Source: Candidatus Omnitrophota bacterium (GTDB lineage: Bacteria > Omnitrophota > Gorgyraeia > Gygaellales > Profunditerraquicolaceae). Taken from it: a stretch of DNA of 11,457 nt. The stretch lies in assembly GCA_030691725.1 (NCBI GenBank), contig JAUYDQ010000067.1, positions 1-11,457 of the forward strand. Reading direction: 5' to 3'. Positions 5,801 through 11,457 of the stretch are shown here, piece after piece (positions within the stretch are counted from its first letter, which is position 1; each line of letters begins with the position of its first letter). Below the pieces are notes generated by a model. The model did no database searches. It worked only from the letters and a program-made list of their open reading frames with translations, and had not been told where the DNA came from. A program made the position numbers and the translations under genes.

Positions 5801-6043
5801 ATGGCAGAGAAATTAGTAAAACTAGGAATCAAGAGGCAGAAAGGCTATCTTTACTATATTGACAAAAAAGGCGATGTCTCTTGCGCCAAGATGGCCAGAG
5901 GTAAGAAAAAGGGAGGTAGCCCCAAGAAGGTAGCGAAATGCGGTATCAAGAAAAAAAAGGGATACCTCTATTTCGTTGACAAAAAAGGCGATGTCTCTTG
6001 TGCCAAGATGAAAAGAGGCGGCACGAAAAAGAAAAAAAGATAA
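5801..6043 (+). CDS. Small, very basic, internally duplicated protein of unknown function
   Basis: The 80-residue protein is two tandem copies of a unit of about 39 residues: G-I-K, a basic cluster, KGYLY-aromatic, DKKGDVSCAKM, then a lysine/arginine/glycine tail. Bases 5861-5893 and 5978-6010 differ at one of 33 positions, so the duplication looks recent or gene-converted. Lysine and arginine make up roughly a third of the protein and acidic residues are few. There is no signal peptide or membrane segment. Each unit has one cysteine in VSCAKM, and the second unit has another in KCGIK. From memory, one-unit proteins with GYLYF-DKDGDVSR motifs occur as uncharacterised small proteins in candidate phyla; this needs a search. 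The charge suggests binding to nucleic acid or ribosome, which is inference only. The strong ribosome binding site and the terminator just downstream suggest high expression. Confidence 0.82.
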   Translation: MAEKLVKLGIKRQKGYLYYIDKKGDVSCAKMARGKKKGGSPKKVAKCGIKKKKGYLYFVDKKGDVSCAKMKRGGTKKKKR

Positions 6044-6056
6044 GTATCTAAAAAAG

Positions 6057-6113
6057 TCCCGCCCTTTCTTACTTTGAAGTGACCCTTCGCAGTAGAAAGG
6101 GCGGGGTTTTTTT
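6057..6113 (+). terminator. Strong intrinsic terminator after the small basic gene
   Basis: CCCGCCCTTTCT (6058-6069) pairs perfectly with AGAAAGGGCGGG (6094-6105), extended by a T-G pair, and is followed by a run of seven T (6107-6113). The 24-base loop contains a small ACTT/AAGT hairpin. The other strand also has a T run past the stem, so it could work in both directions. It closes the dapF-to-small-protein unit 14 bases after the last stop codon. Confidence 0.93.
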
Positions 6114-6121
6114 GGTATAAT
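6113..6121 (+). promoter_or_regulatory. Extended -10 promoter of uvrA
   Basis: TGGTATAAT matches an extended -10 element (TG, one base, perfect TATAAT at 6116-6121). No good -35 is seen, as is common for extended -10 promoters; that region would fall in the terminator stem. Transcription should begin near 6128, only a few bases before the ATG at 6131, and no ribosome binding site is present. The uvrA mRNA is therefore predicted to be leaderless or nearly so. Confidence 0.7.
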
Positions 6122-6130
6122 TTTTACGCT

Positions 6131-8953
6131 ATGGAGAATATAATTATTATAAGAGGCGCTAAAGAACATAACTTAAAAAATATAAGTCTAAAGCTGCCTC
6201 GCAATAAACTTATTGTTATTACCGGACTTTCTGGCTCGGGTAAATCCAGCCTTGCCTTTGATACTATCTATGCCGAAGGTCAAAGGCGCTATGTAGAAAG
6301 CCTATCCAGCTATGCCCGCCATTTTTTAGAGCAGTTACAGAAACCAGATGTAGAATATATTGAAGGCTTATCTCCGGCTATAGCTATTGAACAAAGAACA
6401 GCCGGAGGAAATCCCCGCTCAACAGTAGGGACACAAACTGAGATTTACGACTATCTAAGGATCCTTTTTGCGCGTATCGGAAAAGTATTATGTTATCAAT
6501 GTGGAGAGCCTATAGAGAAACAGAGTGCGCAGGAGATTGTCCAAAGAGTCATGACTTTACCGCTCAATACAGATATCCAGATATTAGCACCGCTCGTGCG
6601 GGGAAGAAAAGGAGAATATAAAGATATATTTAGTCAGATTCAAAAAGCAGGATTTATACGCGTGCGCGTTGACGGTGCGATTTACGAATTACCTGTAAAA
6701 ATAAAACTTAAGAAATACACTATTCACAATATTGAAGTCCTGGTAGATAGGATCAAGATAAAACCGGACGTAAAAAATAGGCTTACAGATTCTATAGAGA
6801 CAGCGCTTAAAGTAGGCAAAGGAATAGTTATAGTAAACAGGCCACAGTCCCCGCCAAAGGCGGGTCCGCCTTCGGCGGAAACAGACCAGATATTCAGTGA
6901 GCAATACGCCTGTACAAGATGCGGTATTAGTTATTCTGAAATTGAACCGCGGATGTTCTCTTTTAATTCTCCTTATGGAGCATGCACTGATTGCAATGGC
7001 CTGGGTACAAAACTTGAATTTGATCCAGATTTAGTTATTCCCGATAAAAGCAAATCTATAAATGACGGAGCAATTGAACCTTGGAAAAGAGGCGGAAGAG
7101 GATATATCATTTATTATCGCGCGCTCATCCGTGAACTGTCTTCTAAGATGCAGTTCGATTTAGATACACCATTCAATAAATTAACCAAGGAGGTGCAGAA
7201 GGCCATACTCTACGGAACTGATGAATATATCTGGGGCAAGCGTTTTGAAGGCGTTATTCCGCATCTCGAAAGATTGTTTCATCAGACGGAAAGCGACTAT
7301 TTAAAAGAAGAAATCTCCAGATTTATGTCCAGCCTTCCCTGTCCGGCCTGTCTCGGAGCAAGACTTAAGAAAGAAAGCTTAGCCGTGAAGATTAACAATG
7401 GAAACATCTGGGACGTAACACAGATGACTATAAGAGAAGCCCACAATTTTTTTATAAAATTAGAATTAACAGAAAGACAAAGAATAATTGCTCAACAGGC
7501 GTTAAAAGGGATAATTCAGAAACTACAATTCTGTATTGATGTTGGTTTAGAGTATCTGGCTTTGGACAGAAAGAGTTCAACCCTTTCAGGCGGAGAAGCG
7601 CAACGTATTAGGTTAGCCACGCAAGTTGGCTCAGGGTTAGTAGGGGTGTTATATATATTAGACGAACCCAGTATTGGTTTGCATCAGAGGGATAATGCTA
7701 AGTTAATTTCTACGCTAAAGGCCTTAAGAGACCTAGGCAACACCTTAATTGTTGTAGAGCATGATGAGTCTACAATCTTCGCAGCTGATTATATCGTCGA
7801 TTTAGGTCCGGGCGCGGGCAGGCACGGCGGAGAAGTGGTTTTTTCGGGTACAAAAGAAGACTTATTAAAGAATCCCGATTCTCTTACTGCAAAATATCTG
7901 AGAAAAGAATTAAAGATAGAGATACCTATAAAAAGAAGAGCCTGGGGGGGCAGGAAATTCTTAGAAATAAAAGGAGCCAGAGAGCATAATTTAAAGAATA
8001 TAAATGTAAAGTTTCCTTTAGGCCTCCTTATCTGTATCACAGGCGTATCTGGTTCGGGTAAATCTACCCTGATTGATGAAATACTATATCGAAGTCTCGC
8101 TCAGAAATTATATAAATCCCGGGAAAAACCCGGGCTCCATCAAAAGATTACCGGCATAGAACATATAGATAAGGTTATTGTGGTAGACCAGTCTCCTATA
8201 GGGAGGACGCCGCGCTCAAATCCTGCTACTTATACCGGTGTATTTAGCCACATCAGGGACATATTCAATAAACTCCCCCAAGCGCGTATTCGGGGTTATA
8301 AACCAGGCAGATTCTCTTTTAATGTCAAGGGCGGCCGCTGTGAGGCATGCTCAGGCGATGGTATAAAAAAGATTGAGATGCATTTCCTTCCCGATGTCTA
8401 TGTAAAATGCGACGTATGCAAGGCTAGGCGTTTTAATGAAGCAACCTTAGAAATAAAATATAAAGGAAAATCCATTGCCGATGTCCTGGATATGACTGTG
8501 GAGGAGGCGGTGGATTTATTTGCCAATATACCCAAGATAAAAAACATTCTCACTTACCTTTATGATGTAGGGTTAGGTTATATTGAGCTCGGTCAATCTG
8601 CAACTACATTATCAGGCGGTGAGGCACAACGCGTAAAGCTTTCATCAGAGTTAAGTAAACGCTCAACCGGCAAAACCCTTTATCTTTTGGATGAGCCTAC
8701 GACGGGTTTGCATTTTGCGGATGTAGGTAAGCTCCTTTCAGTTCTTCAGAGATTAGTGGATAAGGGTAACACCGTTTGCGTAATTGAACATAACTTAGAA
8801 GTAATAAAATGTGCTGATTATATTATTGATCTAGGGCCCCAAGGCGGAGAAAACGGCGGAAAAATTGTAGGCTTCGGCAGCCCCGAAGAGTTACTCAGCA
8901 ATAAAGGATCGTATACAGCACAATCTTTAAGAAAGGTATTGAAGAGTGGATAA
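6131..8953 (+). CDS. uvrA: Excinuclease ABC subunit A, with a double-hairpin insertion
   Basis: UvrA is the damage-recognition ATPase of nucleotide excision repair and loads UvrB on DNA as a dimer. At 940 residues it has the full family length. The first ATPase half has Walker [10 protein letters not shown] (32-40, Lys38), signature LSGGEAQR (from 485) and Walker B LYILDEP (Asp511). The second has GVSGSGKST (638-646, Lys644), LSGGEAQR (from 827) and LYLLDEP (Asp854). Zinc modules show Cys261, Cys264, Cys285 and Cys288, and Cys737, Cys740, Cys760 and Cys763. The insertion-domain blocks [11 protein letters not shown] and [12 protein letters not shown] are present. About 12 residues ([15 protein letters not shown] region, 239-253) just before Cys261 come from a GC-rich double hairpin. 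The gene has its own promoter and no ribosome binding site. An active protein is expected because all motifs are intact. Confidence 0.98.
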   Translation: MENIIIIRGAKEHNLKNISLKLPRNKLIVITGLSGSGKSSLAFDTIYAEGQRRYVESLSSYARHFLEQLQKPDVEYIEGLSPAIAIEQRTAGGNPRSTVGTQTEIYDYLRILFARIGKVLCYQCGEPIEKQSAQEIVQRVMTLPLNTDIQILAPLVRGRKGEYKDIFSQIQKAGFIRVRVDGAIYELPVKIKLKKYTIHNIEVLVDRIKIKPDVKNRLTDSIETALKVGKGIVIVNRPQSPPKAGPPSAETDQIFSEQYACTRCGISYSEIEPRMFSFNSPYGACTDCNGLGTKLEFDPDLVIPDKSKSINDGAIEPWKRGGRGYIIYYRALIRELSSKMQFDLDTPFNKLTKEVQKAILYGTDEYIWGKRFEGVIPHLERLFHQTESDYLKEEISRFMSSLPCPACLGARLKKESLAVKINNGNIWDVTQMTIREAHNFFIKLELTERQRIIAQQALKGIIQKLQFCIDVGLEYLALDRKSSTLSGGEAQRIRLATQVGSGLVGVLYILDEPSIGLHQRDNAKLISTLKALRDLGNTLIVVEHDESTIFAADYIVDLGPGAGRHGGEVVFSGTKEDLLKNPDSLTAKYLRKELKIEIPIKRRAWGGRKFLEIKGAREHNLKNINVKFPLGLLICITGVSGSGKSTLIDEILYRSLAQKLYKSREKPGLHQKITGIEHIDKVIVVDQSPIGRTPRSNPATYTGVFSHIRDIFNKLPQARIRGYKPGRFSFNVKGGRCEACSGDGIKKIEMHFLPDVYVKCDVCKARRFNEATLEIKYKGKSIADVLDMTVEEAVDLFANIPKIKNILTYLYDVGLGYIELGQSATTLSGGEAQRVKLSSELSKRSTGKTLYLLDEPTTGLHFADVGKLLSVLQRLVDKGNTVCVIEHNLEVIKCADYIIDLGPQGGENGGKIVGFGSPEELLSNKGSYTAQSLRKVLKSG
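6850..6879 (+). repeat. GC-rich double-hairpin element inserted in frame in uvrA
   Basis: Two adjacent hairpins are seen: CCCGCC/GGCGGG around AAA (6850-6864), then TCCGCC/GGCGGA around TTC (6865-6879). The halves also pair with each other. The base composition is far more GC-rich than the surrounding gene. The 30 bases are exactly ten codons, giving a proline-rich [10 protein letters not shown] peptide ahead of the zinc module. Confidence 0.8.
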
Positions 8954-8976
8954 AGAAGTGGTATAGTTGTGACAAG

Positions 8977-11457
8977 ATGACCAATTTTAAATTAAAATTT
9001 CTAAAAATCATTTTATTATTAATATTTATTACGAACTACGAACTACGAACTACGAACTACGAACTACTTGCCCAGGAGCCATCTAAGGAGGAAGAGACGC
9101 TTTTTGTAGCCAAAAAGGCGTTCGAGGATGGTTTCTATGATGTAGCATTAGGCTTATTTGGACGTTTCTTGAAGAACTACCCGAGTTCATCAAAAATACC
9201 AGAGGTAAATCTATTAACGGGTGAGTGTTATTTTCGTCAAAATAGATTTCTGGATGCTTTAGCAAAGTTTGAAGAACTTCAAGGCCAAGGCGCCGCACAG
9301 AATATTAAAGACGCCATCCTTTATTGGGTGGCGGAAGTGCATTTTAAGGGTAATAATTTTACCAAGGCAAGCCAGTATTATAAGGCGATTATCGAGGGAT
9401 TCCCTAAATCTTCCTATTGCCTTTATGCCTATTACTCATTGGGCTGGTGTTTATTCCAGGAGGCTAAGTTTGACGAAGCCATCAAATATTTTAAAATTGT
9501 AGAAGAGAAGTTTCCCAAAGAACCCCAGGCCCAAGACTCGTCATTTAAGATAATCGAGTGCCTTTACAACTTAAAGGATTACTCCGGGTTAAAAGACAGT
9601 CTTAAGTCTTACCTTAAATTATATTCTAAGGATACTGCGCATGTGCCTTATTTATATTTCTATATGGCTGAGGCAGATTATTATTTGACCAATTTCCAAG
9701 AGGCAATCGATGAATATTCCAAAGTTATCACAAGTTCAGGCGATGAGAGGATACAGGGATTATCCAAATTAGGTATCGGCTGGGCTTATCTTAAATTAAA
9801 GCGGTATAAGGAATCCGGGGATACATTTTCCGAGATAAAAACCGATAATCTGGACAAAAAGAACCGGGATATTCTATTATTAGGTAAGGCAACATTGAGT
9901 TTAGAAACAAAGAGCTTTACTGAGGCAGGAAACCTTTACGGTGAATTAGCAAATACAACCTTGGATCAGGTTATTCTAATACAGGCTTACCTGGGTAAGG
10001 CAGACGCATATTATAATACCGCTGAATATAAGAAAGCAATAAGTGTATATGAAGAAGCGTTGAATAAGACTTCGGAATCTGCTTCACAAGAAAACGTCGA
10101 TAAGTTACATTACGGCCTGGCCTGGGCTTTTTTAAAAGAGGGTGAATTTAAAAAGGCAATAGATGAGTTTCAAAAGATTGCTAAACACACAGAAGATAAA
10201 ATAGTTAAGGTTGCTGCGCTTTGTCAAATAGGAGATGCCTATCAAGACTTGGGTGATTATAATAAGGCCATTGAAACATATGATAGCATATTGAAAAATT
10301 ATCCTGATAGTTTATATAGCGATTATATCCAGTATCAACTAGGCATTACATTACTGAAAACCTCTAATTACGACGGTGCCATTATGGCATTTCAGAGTCT
10401 GAAAAATCATTTTCCCGACTCAAAGCTATTAGACGATGCAACTTACGCTTTGGGGCTAGCCTATTTTCAGAGACAAGACTATAAATCCAGTAAAGAAATC
10501 TTTGAAAAGTTTCAGGATGAATTTAAAGATAGCAACTTAAAGCCTGAAAGCTTGTATCTTTTAGGAACGAGCCTATATAATTTAGGTGATTTTGCGAAAG
10601 CCTTAGAGGTTTTTAAGAATATTATAAGGATGTATAATCAAAATACAGAGCTCATCCAGAAGGCTGAATACGAGATAGCCGATTGTTACTATCAGATGGG
10701 TAATGAAAAAGAGGCAATGGAGAGATTCAAAATATTGCGTTCTAAATATCCGGATTCTAAACTTACTCCTGAAGTTATGTGGTGGCTGGCTGAATACTAT
10801 TACAGGCACAACGAGTTAAGTTTGGCGCGAAGGTACTTCTCTTCGCTTATACAAGATTTTCCCAAAAATAATTTAATCCCCGATGCTTATTATGCCTTAG
10901 GTTCAACTTATGCAGAAGAAAATAAAAATGAGGAAGCTATAGATAATTTCAAAAAGGTAATTGAATTAGGTAAGTCTGATCTTGCTGGCACGGCAAGTAT
11001 TGCAATAGCAGATATATATACTAAACAGGACAAAATTGATTTGTCACTAGGGATTTATAAAGACGTAGTCAGTGAGTATCCTAATTTGGCAAGCCTAATT
11101 TATCCTAAGATTGCGGACCTTTATCGCAAAATAAGTAATTATGGCGAGGCAATAAATTTCTATCGTAAAAGTTTAAATATAGTACCGGCAAGAGAAATGG
11201 TAGATATTCAATTTAAGATAGCCGAAGCTTTACAGTCAGAAGGTAGCTATCCCGAAGCAATTGAAGAATACCTGAAGGTTACTTACCTTTATTCGGAAAA
11301 TAATGATTTAGCGGTAAAGGCGCTTTTGAGAGTAGCGGCAATTTATGAAGATAAAGAAAACTTTAAAGAAGCGACCAATATCTATAAAAGAATTAACTCT
11401 ATGAATGTTCAAGAAGCAAAATATGCACAAGAGAGGATAGACTGGATAAGGGCACAT
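8977..11457 (+). CDS. Large exported tetratricopeptide-repeat protein (3' end beyond the window)
   Basis: The frame is open from the ATG at 8977 to the last base (827 codons). The N-terminus looks like a signal peptide: basic MTNFKLKFLK, hydrophobic IILLLIFI, then TNYELRTTNYELLAQE with a possible cleavage near LLAQ. The middle of this segment comes from five copies of ACGAACT. After that, roughly twenty helix-turn-helix repeats of 34-40 residues follow, with TPR consensus positions (for example GWCLFQEAKFDEAIKYF, QIGDAYQDLGDYNKAIETY, ALGLAYFQRQDYKSS) and frequent FPxS turns. The pattern resembles BamD/YbgF-like envelope TPR proteins, so a scaffold in the periplasm or outer membrane is likely, but the exact role is unknown. 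The gene begins 23 bases after uvrA and may share its transcript. No strong ribosome binding site is seen. Confidence 0.9.
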   Translation, partial: MTNFKLKFLKIILLLIFITNYELRTTNYELLAQEPSKEEETLFVAKKAFEDGFYDVALGLFGRFLKNYPSSSKIPEVNLLTGECYFRQNRFLDALAKFEELQGQGAAQNIKDAILYWVAEVHFKGNNFTKASQYYKAIIEGFPKSSYCLYAYYSLGWCLFQEAKFDEAIKYFKIVEEKFPKEPQAQDSSFKIIECLYNLKDYSGLKDSLKSYLKLYSKDTAHVPYLYFYMAEADYYLTNFQEAIDEYSKVITSSGDERIQGLSKLGIGWAYLKLKRYKESGDTFSEIKTDNLDKKNRDILLLGKATLSLETKSFTEAGNLYGELANTTLDQVILIQAYLGKADAYYNTAEYKKAISVYEEALNKTSESASQENVDKLHYGLAWAFLKEGEFKKAIDEFQKIAKHTEDKIVKVAALCQIGDAYQDLGDYNKAIETYDSILKNYPDSLYSDYIQYQLGITLLKTSNYDGAIMAFQSLKNHFPDSKLLDDATYALGLAYFQRQDYKSSKEIFEKFQDEFKDSNLKPESLYLLGTSLYNLGDFAKALEVFKNIIRMYNQNTELIQKAEYEIADCYYQMGNEKEAMERFKILRSKYPDSKLTPEVMWWLAEYYYRHNELSLARRYFSSLIQDFPKNNLIPDAYYALGSTYAEENKNEEAIDNFKKVIELGKSDLAGTASIAIADIYTKQDKIDLSLGIYKDVVSEYPNLASLIYPKIADLYRKISNYGEAINFYRKSLNIVPAREMVDIQFKIAEALQSEGSYPEAIEEYLKVTYLYSENNDLAVKALLRVAAIYEDKENFKEATNIYKRINSMNVQEAKYAQERIDWIRAH
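9031..9067 (+). repeat. Tandem heptamer repeat (ACGAACT x5) in a signal-peptide region
   Basis: Five perfect copies of ACGAACT (9031-9065) plus a partial AC lie between the hydrophobic core and the likely cleavage site of the TPR protein. They are translated as TNYELRTTNYEL because a seven-base unit cycles through all three frames. On the other strand the unit is TAGTTCG, similar in form to the units near panC and in dapF. Confidence 0.9.

Noticed and set aside
8118..8134. CCCGGG-AAAAA-CCCGGG in uvrA as another inserted element
   Set aside because: The encoded SREKPGLH matches the normal UvrA sequence at this point, so nothing appears to be inserted. The pairing is probably chance or codon choice.
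9269..9502. Open + frame of 77 codons within the TPR gene
   Set aside because: The TPR frame is continuous through this region with clear repeat motifs. The other frame has no recognisable features.

Overview
The window looks like a piece of chromosome from an uncultured, AT-rich bacterium, with all visible genes on the + strand. The gene set is housekeeping: lysine/diaminopimelate, folate, pantothenate and NAD-type metabolism, UvrA, and a large secreted TPR protein. The use of DapL (aminotransferase) for diaminopimelate, the protein style and the many short intragenic repeats resemble Candidatus Omnitrophota or related candidate phyla. That placement is an inference from memory, not a search result.

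Layout. Positions 1-3453 hold a compact diaminopimelate block: dapF (5' end missing), dapA, dapB and dapL. DapA makes the ring precursor, DapB reduces it to tetrahydrodipicolinate, DapL aminates that directly to LL-DAP, and DapF epimerises LL-DAP to meso-DAP. No succinylase or acetylase route is needed. Next come folK (split into two frames at a run of seven A), panC and an aspartate dehydrogenase gene (nadX-type). A small, very basic, internally duplicated protein follows behind a very strong ribosome binding site. The tight spacing suggests one long transcription unit that ends in a strong hairpin terminator at 6057-6113. The last T of that terminator is also the first base of an extended -10 promoter for uvrA, whose mRNA should be leaderless or nearly so. 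A large gene for an exported TPR protein follows uvrA after 23 bases and runs out of the window.

The most unusual feature is the density of short repeats inside and between these conserved genes. (1) A two-hairpin element of about 41 bp occurs in panC and again in nadX. The copies share 33 of 41 bases and are translated in different reading frames. (2) A GC-rich double hairpin lies in uvrA, just before a zinc-binding module. (3) Elements of the TTCGACT...AGTCGAA type lie in dapL and across the folK/panC junction, where one provides the end of folK and the ribosome binding site of panC. (4) Seven-base repeats lie in dapF, in the signal peptide of the TPR protein, and as a large inverted repeat between panC and nadX. 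(5) A palindrome lies between dapF and dapA. In-frame insertion of palindromes into essential genes recalls the Rickettsia palindromic elements, and the heptamers recall the short tandem repeats of cyanobacteria. Neither comparison implies common descent.

No tRNA, rRNA, CRISPR array, transposase or phage gene was seen.
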